NCBI GenBank assembly: GCA_029287695.1
Contig: JARFQQ010000016.1
Span: forward strand, 1-7,700
Length of the DNA: 7,700 nt
Direction: 5' to 3'
Origin: Gammaproteobacteria bacterium
GTDB lineage: Bacteria; Pseudomonadota; Gammaproteobacteria; Chromatiales; Chromatiaceae
In this document: one piece after another, positions 1 through 6,449 of the stretch
How positions within the stretch are numbered: position 1 is the first letter of the stretch
Layout of the letters: each line of letters starts with the position of its first letter
Program-made: the position numbers and the translations under genes
The notes under the pieces: model-generated
The model's input: only the letters and a program-made list of their open reading frames with translations
Told to the model about the DNA's origin: nothing
Databases searched by the model: none

Positions 1-26
1 GCCGTGCCGCTTGATAAAGGTCTGAT

Positions 27-55
27 AAAAAATCCCGGCTTCAGCCGCGGGGATT
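27..55 (-). terminator. Intrinsic terminator of the Na/Pi cotransporter gene
   Basis: Read on the minus strand, outer arms AATCCC (55-50) and GGGATT (36-31) pair. An inner GGC/GCC stem (46-44 with 39-37) closes a four-base loop, with a three-base bulge at 47-49 on one side. The hairpin runs into six T residues (32-27), the usual form of a rho-independent terminator. Its first arm shares one base with the TGA stop of the upstream gene, so termination would be immediately after translation ends. Confidence 0.8.
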
Positions 56-1632
56 CAGGGTGCTGCATCCCCGCTTTCCTCCAGGTGGAGGGTCACACGC
101 CACAGGTGATGGGTGAGTCTGTCGAGCCAGCGTAACGTGCGCAGCAGAACATCTCCTTCATCGGCGCTCACGCTGTCGTCTCCAACCATTCTGATGATCT
201 TTTCGCGCAAGCCTTCTCGCGCGATGCTGACTGCGGCAGAGAGTTCGGCGCTGTCTCTCGGGAATGTCTCCTTCTTCCCCTTGCAGAGATTGGAGACGAG
301 CGTCTTGAGCTGGGAAAAATGGAGTTCGAGTAACTTGCTTTCAGAGGCGCACTCGATACGCTCCTGCTGCTGCATTCTGCGAAGCAGTCGTTCCATGTGA
401 TCGAGGGCATGCAGGCTTGCCGTGAGCTGTTTCCAGTGAAAGCCTGTCTGATCGGTGATATGGATGTCATCGACAAAGGCGCGTGTCTGTTTCAGAGCTG
501 TCTCAAAACGCTGTATCCTGGCTTCTGAACAGGCACTTGCTGTCTCCAGTTGTCCAGAGAGGCAGCAGGACATCTCCTGCAGGAGATGTCCCTGGGTGCG
601 CCTGACTGCAGCCAGGGCCGCCTGGGGGTCCTGCAGCAGCATGCGGTCGAGGGGCGATGTCAGCGGATCTTCCTTCTCGCGGACCAGGGCCTCGATGAGT
701 CGTGCAAACTGGCCTGCAAAGGGCAGTATCAGCAAGACACCCAGGCCATTGAAGAGAGAGTGGAAACCGACAAGAGCAAATTCCGGGTTCGTTTCAAAGA
801 CGCCCGCAAGCAACCTGTCGAGCACCAGCATATAGGGCGCAAGAATCAGGAGGGCCAGGAAAGCCGTCAGGATATTGTAGGCCAAATGCGAAAGTCCTGT
901 GCGGCGTGCTCCGAGTGATCCACCAAGACTGGCAATGACTGCCGTCACTGTTGTACCAATATCCATACCGATGACCATGATGGCAGCCTGTTCGAAGTTG
1001 ATCGCGCCGGTGGCCAGCACCGTCAGTGCGGTCGCAACACCGGCACTAGATGACTGTGTGACAAGTGTGATTGCCAGGCCGATACCGAGCAGCTTCAGCG
1101 TACCCGTCAATGTGTCATCGCCCGGGAAGTCTGCTGGCGTAATTTGCCCTTCGAGTGCGCTCATGCCTTCCTGCAGTGTTGCGATACCCACGAAGACAAG
1201 ACCGAACCCTGCCAGTGAGAGCCCCAGCGAAGCGAGGCGACCGCGTGCGAACAGGCGCAGCAGAACACCAACGAATACAAATACCAGGGAAAGCAAGCCG
1301 AGCTTGAGTTTGAAACCGATCAGAGCCACGAGCCAGCCTGTGACAGTTGTTCCGAGGTTGGCGCCAAAGATGATGCCGAGAGCCTGTGAAAACCCCAGCA
1401 GACCAGCAGCGACAAAACCGATGGCTGCAACTGTCGTTGCACTAGAGGATTGCAGCAAGGCCGTTACCATGGCGCCTGTCAGGGCACCGGATGCCGGACT
1501 CGATGTGAACCTCGAGAGGATCTGTATCAGACGCCGGCCGGCAAGTGCCTTGAGGCCCTCGGTGAGAATGACCATTCCGAGCAGAAAGAGACCGAGGCCG
1601 CCGATAGCCGTCAGTATCCACTCATAGTGCAT
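55..1632 (-). CDS. Na+/phosphate cotransporter family protein with C-terminal PhoU-like domain
   Basis: This 525-residue inner-membrane protein belongs to the PNaS/NptA (E. coli YjbB-like) family, which moves phosphate with sodium. The hydrophobic first ~310 residues contain the two inverted family repeats, each with its signature: QSSSATT at 61-67 with GANLGTT at 90-96, and QSSSAG at 193-198 with GMDIGTT at 222-228. Residues ~325-525 are soluble, helical and charged, like the PhoU-like tail of bacterial YjbB proteins. The length is normal for that architecture. The ATG at 1632 is supported by AGGAG (1642-1638) five bases upstream. The gene is separated from the next upstream gene by ~300 bp and has its own terminator, so it is probably monocistronic. 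No Pho box was recognised. Direction (uptake or export) cannot be told from sequence; E. coli YjbB acts in phosphate export. The family call is firm, the substrate is inferred. Confidence 0.93.
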   Translation of the reverse strand: MHYEWILTAIGGLGLFLLGMVILTEGLKALAGRRLIQILSRFTSSPASGALTGAMVTALLQSSSATTVAAIGFVAAGLLGFSQALGIIFGANLGTTVTGWLVALIGFKLKLGLLSLVFVFVGVLLRLFARGRLASLGLSLAGFGLVFVGIATLQEGMSALEGQITPADFPGDDTLTGTLKLLGIGLAITLVTQSSSAGVATALTVLATGAINFEQAAIMVIGMDIGTTVTAVIASLGGSLGARRTGLSHLAYNILTAFLALLILAPYMLVLDRLLAGVFETNPEFALVGFHSLFNGLGVLLILPFAGQFARLIEALVREKEDPLTSPLDRMLLQDPQAALAAVRRTQGHLLQEMSCCLSGQLETASACSEARIQRFETALKQTRAFVDDIHITDQTGFHWKQLTASLHALDHMERLLRRMQQQERIECASESKLLELHFSQLKTLVSNLCKGKKETFPRDSAELSAAVSIAREGLREKIIRMVGDDSVSADEGDVLLRTLRWLDRLTHHLWRVTLHLEESGDAAP

Positions 1633-1931
1633 GCAGACTCCTGAAAGTTAATCCTGATTCATGCCGTGATCGGCCACCTGCAATCAATATAGCAGCACGG
1701 CCTCCACGGGATGGTGCGAAGAATCAGCTCACAGCCTGTTTTCAGGGCTGTCTGTTAATCATATACATGGCGGACCCTCTGACTTTTCCATGCGTATTAT
1801 TGTTGAAGTGCCTTGAGCTGCGGGATTGTGAGTGGCGCAGGAATTGCCGGATCCCGCGGGATGGATGGAGACGGATAACTGTGACGGGTATCGGCCCGTC
1901 TTTTGTAAGGACAAGGCGGCCCCGGGCCCGC
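1633..1931. other. Intergenic region without a recognisable gene
   Basis: This ~300 bp stretch lies between the 3' end of the photolyase operon and the Na/Pi transporter, both read on the minus strand. I read all six frames and saw no convincing protein. It holds the transporter's Shine-Dalgarno sequence (1642-1638) and a weak minus-strand -10-like TATATT (1691-1686) without a good -35. It also has an imperfect hairpin with arms ACAGCC (1731-1736) and GGCTGT (1746-1751), a perfect 12-bp palindrome ATCCCGCGGGAT (1851-1862), and a second hairpin at 1883-1900. The transporter promoter should be here but cannot be fixed by eye. Confidence 0.6.
1883..1904 (+). terminator. Possible hairpin terminator (plus-strand polarity)
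   Basis: Arms GACGGG (1883-1888) and CCCGTC (1895-1900) are perfect complements around a six-base loop and are followed by TTTT (1901-1904) on the plus strand. No plus-strand gene precedes it. On the minus strand, where the CryB operon ends at 1932, the stem has no following T run. It may instead form the 3' stem of the operon mRNA, or block antisense transcription into the operon. A short stem and four T residues make this a weak call. Confidence 0.3.
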
Positions 1932-3473
1932 TTATTGCTGATCAGCAAAGAGTCCTTTCAACTCTGCCGCCCTGGCGCGAATCGCTTTTCGTTTCCTGGC
2001 GTCGAGTCTCTTGAGCATGCGCCACTGCATCGCTGCTCTCGGGTGATCGGCGAAGCGTTTCTCGTGCCGCATGAGGAAGTCCCAGTAGAGAGTCGTGAAC
2101 GGGCATGCCTTGTCACCTGTCGATTGATCCGGCCTGAAGCGGCAGCCTGCGCAATAGTTGCTCATGCGCTGGATATAACGTCCCGAAGCTGCATAGGGTT
2201 TGGATGCCAGCAGTCCTCCGTCGGCATACTGCGACATGCCGAAGGTGTTCGGCAGTTCCACCCACTCGACCGCGTCGACATAGACGGCGAGATACCACTC
2301 GTGGATTTCGCGCGGCCGCACTCCGAGAAGCATTGCGAACAGGCCTGTCACCATGAGGCGCTGAATGTGGTGTGCATAGCCGTACTTCAGCGTCTGGCCG
2401 ATGACCTGCTCCAGGCAGGCCATGTCAGTCTTGCCATCCCAGTAGAAGGCCGGTAGTGGCGCATTGGCATCAAGAGCGTTGCTGTCGAGATAGTCCGGCA
2501 TTTCAGTCCAGTAGAGGCCGCGCACATATTCTCTCCAGCCGAGAAGCTGGCGCACGAATCCCTCGGCAGAGCTGATGGGCGCATCACCTCTCTCATATGC
2601 CGCGACAGCCCGGTCAATCACTTCGCGCGGCGAGAGCAACTTGAGATTCAGTGATGAAGCAAGACCCGAATGGTAAAGAAAAGCCTCGTCCTGCCACATG
2701 GCATCCTGGAACGGACCAAAGGCGGGTAGCCGATTAACGATAAAATCCTCGAGCTGAACGAGTGCCTGGTCCCGCGTCACGGGCCAGTTGAAGCTGACGA
2801 GTTCTCCGGGATTATCGGGCAAAATCCCGGAGACATCCTGCATGACCTGCTGTGTGATGGCATCGGGCTCAAACTCCGGCCAGCCCGGCAGGAGCCCCGG
2901 GCCTTGCTTGCCAAAATGCTTCCGGTTATCCCTGTCGAAATTCCAGTTCCCGCCGACCGGCTTGCCGTCCTCCATGAGGATGCCCAGACGCTGGCGCATG
3001 TGGCGATAGAAATGCTCCATGACCAGGCTCTTGCGTCCCTCTCGCCATTGCCGGAATTCATCCAGGCTGCAGAGAAAATGGCTGTCGGGCAGCAGGTGCA
3101 ATTCGATGTTGCAGGTTCGGCAGACAGCACTGATCTCGTCCTGAACACCATGCTCGCCAGCTTCTGTCATGACCAGTTCCGTTACCCCGAGCTTCCGGAT
3201 GAGCGATTTCAGCGCGGTCGAGAAGCTCCCGGCACTCGCTTCATCGATTCTCGTGTATTCGACCCTGAATCCGTTCGTCGCCAGCCATTCGGCGAAATGG
3301 CGCATTGCAGACAGGAAGAGTACCGTGCGCGCCTTGTGCGACCAGACGCGTTCTGACTCGTGGCGCACTTCCAGCATCGCCACAATGTCTTTCGCCTTGT
3401 CTGCCGAGAGCAGGGCAGGTGAGCGGTGATCGAGTTGATCGCCGAGTACAAGAATCAGTTTGCCGGTACGCAT
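1932..3473 (-). CDS. CryB/PhrB-type iron-sulfur photolyase (prokaryotic 6-4 photolyase family)
   Basis: A 513-residue cytosolic flavoprotein of the FeS bacterial cryptochrome/photolyase (FeS-BCP) group, whose studied members repair (6-4) photoproducts with light using FAD, a lumazine antenna and a [4Fe-4S] cluster. Residues 1-~140 form the antenna domain (start [16 protein letters not shown]). NWNFDRDNR (176-184) and the C-terminal FAD region around 300-440 fit the family. The four cluster cysteines are visible as C353 and CAGC-x12-C (441, 444, 457), each offset by three from those of Agrobacterium PhrB as I recall them. The frame stays open to 3569, but the ATG at 3473 is chosen. It matches family N-termini, has AGGAAAAAG just upstream, and the extra 32 codons are the DUF2256 gene read out of frame. 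It overlaps that gene by 19 bp and is the last gene of the operon. A photoreceptor role is possible, but repair is more likely. Confidence 0.92.
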   Translation of the reverse strand: MRTGKLILVLGDQLDHRSPALLSADKAKDIVAMLEVRHESERVWSHKARTVLFLSAMRHFAEWLATNGFRVEYTRIDEASAGSFSTALKSLIRKLGVTELVMTEAGEHGVQDEISAVCRTCNIELHLLPDSHFLCSLDEFRQWREGRKSLVMEHFYRHMRQRLGILMEDGKPVGGNWNFDRDNRKHFGKQGPGLLPGWPEFEPDAITQQVMQDVSGILPDNPGELVSFNWPVTRDQALVQLEDFIVNRLPAFGPFQDAMWQDEAFLYHSGLASSLNLKLLSPREVIDRAVAAYERGDAPISSAEGFVRQLLGWREYVRGLYWTEMPDYLDSNALDANAPLPAFYWDGKTDMACLEQVIGQTLKYGYAHHIQRLMVTGLFAMLLGVRPREIHEWYLAVYVDAVEWVELPNTFGMSQYADGGLLASKPYAASGRYIQRMSNYCAGCRFRPDQSTGDKACPFTTLYWDFLMRHEKRFADHPRAAMQWRMLKRLDARKRKAIRARAAELKGLFADQQ

Positions 3474-3613
3474 GACTTTTTCCTGTTTCGCCGGCAACGT
3501 TCGGAGCAGTAGAGGACCGCTTGCCAGTCCCTGCGCCAGCGCTTGCGCCAGTGGAATGGTTTCCCGCATGTGGCGCAGTCTTTTGCAGGCAGCAGATGTT
3601 TCTTATGCGTCAT
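3455..3613 (-). CDS. DUF2256 small zinc-ribbon-like protein
   Basis: A 52-residue basic protein beginning [20 protein letters not shown]. It has the DUF2256 pattern: C13-x2-C16, an Arg/Trp-rich middle ([10 protein letters not shown], 21-30), then [10 protein letters not shown] with C36 and C40. The four cysteines suggest a small metal-binding (probably Zn) knuckle and the basic residues could contact nucleic acid, but the function of the family is unknown. DUF2256 genes commonly sit beside CryB-type photolyases, as here. The stop at 3455-3457 lies inside the photolyase gene, whose ATG is at 3473, so the two overlap in different frames and are probably translationally coupled. The start ATG at 3613 overlaps the last codons of the photolyase remnant. 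Its Shine-Dalgarno is weak (GGGGGAA, over 10 bases upstream), which also points to coupling with upstream translation. Confidence 0.88.
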   Translation of the reverse strand: MTHKKHLLPAKDCATCGKPFHWRKRWRRDWQAVLYCSERCRRNRKKSCVPAN

Positions 3614-3824
3614 TGAAAAAAGGTTCCCCCGCGGTGAGTGTTGCTAATCGGCGTGGCCACCGCCGGTTTCCATGGCGTTCAGGAATGTTCCTGCTTTCGC
3701 GGCAGAATGCCTGGTGCCTTGACGAGCTGTCCTGCTGGCACCAGCGATCCGGTTCGACAATGCTGGCCAGTGCTTCGTTATCACGGACGCGCAGGTGCCG
3801 CTTGAACCAGACGACCCGGATCAC
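3603..3824 (-). pseudogene. Collapsed remnant of a second DNA photolyase (phrB-like)
   Basis: The 73-codon frame opens with GTG and reads MIRVVWFKRHLRVRDNEAL, the classic first strand and helix of FAD photolyases/cryptochromes (compare VVWFKRDLRxxDNxAL). It then jumps to IVEPDRW and later SSSRHQAFCRES, which match a stretch normally placed ~12 residues further along, so a small in-frame deletion is visible. After that homology stops. A short basic tail with RHGNRR resembles the RHGSRRS-like C-termini of such enzymes. About 400 or more residues, including the whole FAD and catalytic domain, are absent, so it cannot be an active photolyase. The GTG overlaps the TGA of the ABC1 gene (GTGA), as an intact coupled gene would, and the frame ends inside the start of DUF2256. 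It could still be translated to carry ribosomes to DUF2256. An assembly collapse is the alternative explanation. Confidence 0.8.
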
Positions 3825-5161
3825 GCCGCGTTATCCGATACCTGTATTGCCGAGAGCTGAAGGTAGGGTTTTGCCAGCTTTCCGATATCGAGAGTCGCAC
3901 GCAGTCGTGACAGCAGCAGGTAAAGGCCGCCGAGTTTCCGGTGAAGGAAGAGGATATCCATTGGCGGGATGCGACTGTACTTGCTCTGAAGTCGCATCTC
4001 GCTGACGATTTCGCCCATTTTTTGCGCGAGGTCGGAACTGCCGAAACGATAGGGAGTGGTTGCGCGCAGTGGCTCGGTGGCCGTCCTCAGCAGCAGGAGT
4101 ACGGCATCGGCATACCCCGCAGGATCTCCTTCGCCGAGATAGCCCAGCTGGCCGGCAGCATCCAGTATCGCCCGGTCGCTATCTTCCATGCAGGCGCCGA
4201 GCAGCAGGCGCATCGCGGCCCGCTTCTCCCGGTCGTGTTCGCGTGCTGCGCCAAAATCCAGCAACTGGATCCTCCCGGTTTCCTTCTCGTAGAGATGGTT
4301 GGCGAAATTGGGGTCTGTTTGTACCAGCCCCCAGTCGAATACCTCCCTGAAGGCGAGTTCGGTGAGGCGACGGGCCGCTTCATTTCGCCTGGCGGTCTCC
4401 AGCGTTTCGATGGTCTCGATCGGCTCGCCATGCAGGAACTCCATGGTGAGGATGCGTTTCGAACTCAGTTCTTCGACAACGGCCGGGACAACGAACCTCT
4501 CATCCTCTTCGAGGAAGGCGTGGAAGCGCTGCAGGAGTTCTGCTTCGTGCACGTAGTCGGCTTCGTGGTAGAGTTGCTGGCGCGCTTCATCGAGCAGGGG
4601 AGCAAGATCAAGGCCATCCGGCAGAACGCCAGAGAGTTTCAGCAGCATGGCAACGTTGCGAATGTCGCTGTCGATGCTCTCTTCGATACCCGGATACTGC
4701 AGCTTGAGCGCGACATCGCGTCCGTCCTTGAGACGCGCCTTGTGCACCTGTCCGATGGAGGCTGCTGCGATGGGCGTGAAATCAAAACGCTCGAAGGCTT
4801 GCTTCCACTGCTTGCCGAGTGATTCATCGAGGACTTGCGCGACTTGCCCGAGCGGCATGCGATGCGCATCCTCACGCAGTCTGGTCAGGATTTCGCCGAG
4901 TTGCGGAGGCAGGATCTGGCCGCTGTCCATGGAGAGAAGCTGGCCGATCTTCATGGCCGCGCCGCGCATCTCCGAAAGTCTCTCCGCCAGGCGTTTCGCA
5001 TTGGCCGGCGTCAGTAAAAGGTCGCCGAGTGCTGGCCGGTTGCCGCTGGCGAGCTGGCGTGCGCCTTCACCGACCATCCCGCCGACCATGCCGCCGGCAA
5101 GTCGACCGAGCTGGGAAAAGCGGCCGAGGCGGGAAGAGGGTATGCGTCGTTCTCTGCTCAT
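3821..5161 (-). CDS. ABC1/UbiB-superfamily atypical kinase, COQ8/ADCK-like
   Basis: A 446-residue protein of the ABC1 (UbiB/COQ8/ADCK) atypical kinase family, which supports ubiquinone or other isoprenoid-lipid metabolism through ATP binding. Diagnostic elements are present in order: the KxGQ motif KIGQ (71-74), the Ala-rich loop AAASIGQ (132-138) that replaces the Gly-rich loop, the VALK lysine (K153), QTDPNFANHLY (281-291) as catalytic loop, and DFG (302-304). The QTDPN wording is closer to eukaryotic COQ8/ADCK3 than to the HADPHPGN form of E. coli UbiB. No C-terminal membrane helices are seen, unlike UbiB. The frame is open to 5353, but the ATG at 5161 is chosen because it overlaps the stop of the DCC gene as ATGA and the extension is that gene out of frame. 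Its stop overlaps the GTG of the photolyase remnant. The substrate is unknown. Confidence 0.9.
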   Translation of the reverse strand: MSRERRIPSSRLGRFSQLGRLAGGMVGGMVGEGARQLASGNRPALGDLLLTPANAKRLAERLSEMRGAAMKIGQLLSMDSGQILPPQLGEILTRLREDAHRMPLGQVAQVLDESLGKQWKQAFERFDFTPIAAASIGQVHKARLKDGRDVALKLQYPGIEESIDSDIRNVAMLLKLSGVLPDGLDLAPLLDEARQQLYHEADYVHEAELLQRFHAFLEEDERFVVPAVVEELSSKRILTMEFLHGEPIETIETLETARRNEAARRLTELAFREVFDWGLVQTDPNFANHLYEKETGRIQLLDFGAAREHDREKRAAMRLLLGACMEDSDRAILDAAGQLGYLGEGDPAGYADAVLLLLRTATEPLRATTPYRFGSSDLAQKMGEIVSEMRLQSKYSRIPPMDILFLHRKLGGLYLLLSRLRATLDIGKLAKPYLQLSAIQVSDNAA

Positions 5162-5595
5162 GGCTGATGCCTCTCTGTGGCAGTCGAACAGGTCCCTTCC
5201 TTGCACTGGCGCTTGAGCCGCCAGCTTGCGAATCGGTTGTATACCCTGTCCGTGATCGGAAGCAGTCCGGCGCGGCGCAGGATGCCAGAGAGCATTCGCC
5301 ATCCCGGAAAATGCGACCATAGCTCCGCAAAGGCCCAGGCGCCTGTTTGCCAATTGCCCTCGCTGTCACGGACATGAAATCTCTGCATGGCGTCATCATG
5401 GCTGACACCGAATCTGGATTCCGTGTCAGGCTCTCGGCTGATGTCGATCCATTGCAGCTTTTCAGAGGCAGCCTGGCGGCGGTAGAAAGCGATCTCGCGG
5501 CTGCACATCGGGCAGCTACCGTCGAACAGCACGACGGGGAGCGCCTGTCCTGAAGCAATCTTTGTGGTGCTCGTTGTCTTGTATTGAGTGTTCAT
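5158..5595 (-). CDS. DCC-family (DUF393) thiol-disulfide oxidoreductase-like protein
   Basis: A 145-residue soluble protein of the DUF393/DCC family, named for the Asp-Cys-Cys motif seen here in LFDGSCPMCSREI: D25, C28, C31. This CxxC follows a beta strand as in thioredoxin-like folds, so a thiol-disulfide or related redox role is inferred. No substrate is established for the family. W/F-rich middle residues 82-100 (NWQTGAWAFAELW) and a C-terminal CKEGTC (C131, C136) are also visible; the latter could be a second redox or metal pair. There is no signal peptide, so it is probably cytosolic. The start ATG at 5595 follows the SDR stop by nine bases, with a weak GAG-type ribosome site. The last four bases overlap the ABC1 start as ATGA. 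This spacing makes it the second gene of the operon. Confidence 0.88.
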   Translation of the reverse strand: MNTQYKTTSTTKIASGQALPVVLFDGSCPMCSREIAFYRRQAASEKLQWIDISREPDTESRFGVSHDDAMQRFHVRDSEGNWQTGAWAFAELWSHFPGWRMLSGILRRAGLLPITDRVYNRFASWRLKRQCKEGTCSTATERHQP

Positions 5596-5604
5596 GGCGC
5601 GTAC

Positions 5605-6294
5605 TCAGGCGAATTTCCTGATGGAACTCATGCCGCCATCGGCATGTAGTACCTGGCCGCTGATCCAGCCGGAATCCTCTGACAACAAAAAACTTGCCAG
5701 AGCTGCCAGCTCAACGGACTCACCGATGCGCTCCAGCGGGTGGCGTGCTGCAGCAGCTTCGCGCTGCCGTTCCGTGCGCAGCATACCGGATGCCAGCGGT
5801 GTGTCTGTCAGTGAGGGCGCGATGGCATTGAACCTGATTCGGGGTGCATACTCGGCAGCCAGCGATCGTGTGAGTCCCTCGACTGCCCCCTTGGCGGCCG
5901 CAACGCTTGCATGCATCGGCATGCCGGTCGAAACCGCAACCGTCGAGAAGAGAACGACGCTGGCTTGCGGTGCGGCCTTCAGCGCCGGCATTGCAGCACG
6001 CAGTACACGCACTGCGCCCTTGAGGTTAATATCCAGGTCCTCCTCGAAATCGTCCATGGAGAGCCTTTCGAAGGGTTTGAGTCGAATGGTGCCGGGGCAG
6101 TAGACAAGCCCGTCGAGGCTTTCCGGAAGAAAATCGTCGGGAAATGCTTCCGACGCCTGCCAATGACGATGTCTGGACGGGACGTCCGGTTCCGTTTCGC
6201 GACTCGTCGTCCAGAGCTCTGCGGTGTCGGCGTGTTTTTCGGCGATAGCCTGACCGATACCTTTTCCTGCACCGGCAATAAGAATCTTTTTCAT
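5605..6294 (-). CDS. SDR-family protein lacking the catalytic Tyr (photolyase-operon type)
   Basis: A 229-residue short-chain dehydrogenase/reductase-like protein with a Rossmann fold: nucleotide-binding GAGKGIGQ (8-15), VYCPG (64-68) in place of the usual NNAG, N90 in INLKGA, S117 in LFST, and the C-terminal HADGG (217-221). The active site is unusual. The YxxxK motif reads VAAAK (131-135), so the catalytic tyrosine is valine while the lysine stays. Other SDRs in photolyase-linked clusters show similar wording (MPxHxSVAxAK, then NAIAPSLTDTPLA), so this is likely a family trait and not decay. Classic dehydrogenase activity is doubtful; nucleotide binding or a non-standard reaction is more likely. 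The ATG at 6294 has AAGGTAG about eight bases upstream. It is the first gene of the operon, divergent from the cupredoxin gene. Confidence 0.9.
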   Translation of the reverse strand: MKKILIAGAGKGIGQAIAEKHADTAELWTTSRETEPDVPSRHRHWQASEAFPDDFLPESLDGLVYCPGTIRLKPFERLSMDDFEEDLDINLKGAVRVLRAAMPALKAAPQASVVLFSTVAVSTGMPMHASVAAAKGAVEGLTRSLAAEYAPRIRFNAIAPSLTDTPLASGMLRTERQREAAAARHPLERIGESVELAALASFLLSEDSGWISGQVLHADGGMSSIRKFA

Positions 6295-6449
6295 GAATTT
6301 CTACCTTTGTGGCGTCAGGTGCCACTGTACAAGCAATGAACGACTGTTTTCTAGACTAAACCAATACAATATGTGAACATTTTGCCCGAATTTGGCTGAT
6401 ATTGGCCGAATACAACCAATATTCTTCATATTGAACAGGAAAAATTGTG
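6295..6449. promoter_or_regulatory. Divergent control region between SDR operon and cupredoxin gene
   Basis: This AT-rich 155 bp must hold promoters for both directions. On the plus strand TACAAT (6365-6370) is a good -10 candidate but has no clear -35. TTGGCC (6403-6408) with CATATT (6427-6432), 18 bp apart, is a weaker pair nearer the gene. AGGA (6437-6440) is the cupredoxin ribosome site. The minus-strand promoter of the operon could not be fixed. I did not recognise an ECF RpoE/ChrR-type site, which might have been expected for a photo-oxidative operon. Confidence 0.5.
6399..6422. repeat. Inverted repeat, possible operator
   Basis: ATATTGG (6399-6405) and CCAATAT (6416-6422) are perfect complements around a 10-bp spacer, giving a dyad of about two helical turns. 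It lies 28-51 bases before the cupredoxin ATG and overlaps the likely plus-strand promoter, the right place for a dimeric regulator. The region also repeats the CCGAAT element (6386-6391 and 6406-6411). The regulator is unknown and AT-rich sequence can produce such dyads by chance. Confidence 0.35.

Noticed and set aside
899..1627. 242-codon plus-strand open frame
   Set aside because: It is antisense to the Na/Pi transporter, is Ser/Pro/Arg-rich in the way expected of a reversed membrane-protein gene, and has no motif or ribosome site.
1851..1862. Perfect palindrome ATCCCGCGGGAT as an operator or recombination site
   Set aside because: It is a single 12-bp palindrome in GC-rich DNA, without a second copy or a promoter beside it, so it can arise by chance.
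1767..2456. 229-codon plus-strand open frame starting in the intergenic region
   Set aside because: Most of it is antisense to CryB. The intergenic part shows no recognisable domain or ribosome site.
3474..3569. N-terminal extension of the CryB photolyase (32 extra in-frame codons)
   Set aside because: The stretch is the DUF2256 coding sequence read in another frame. The family N-terminus begins at 3473, with a ribosome site just upstream.
3941..4822. 293-codon plus-strand open frame
   Set aside because: It is antisense to the ABC1 kinase, whose motifs are complete. The plus-strand reading shows no family features.
5162..5353. N-terminal extension of the ABC1 protein (64 extra codons)
   Set aside because: It is the DCC gene out of frame, and the ATG at 5161 forms an ATGA overlap with the DCC stop.
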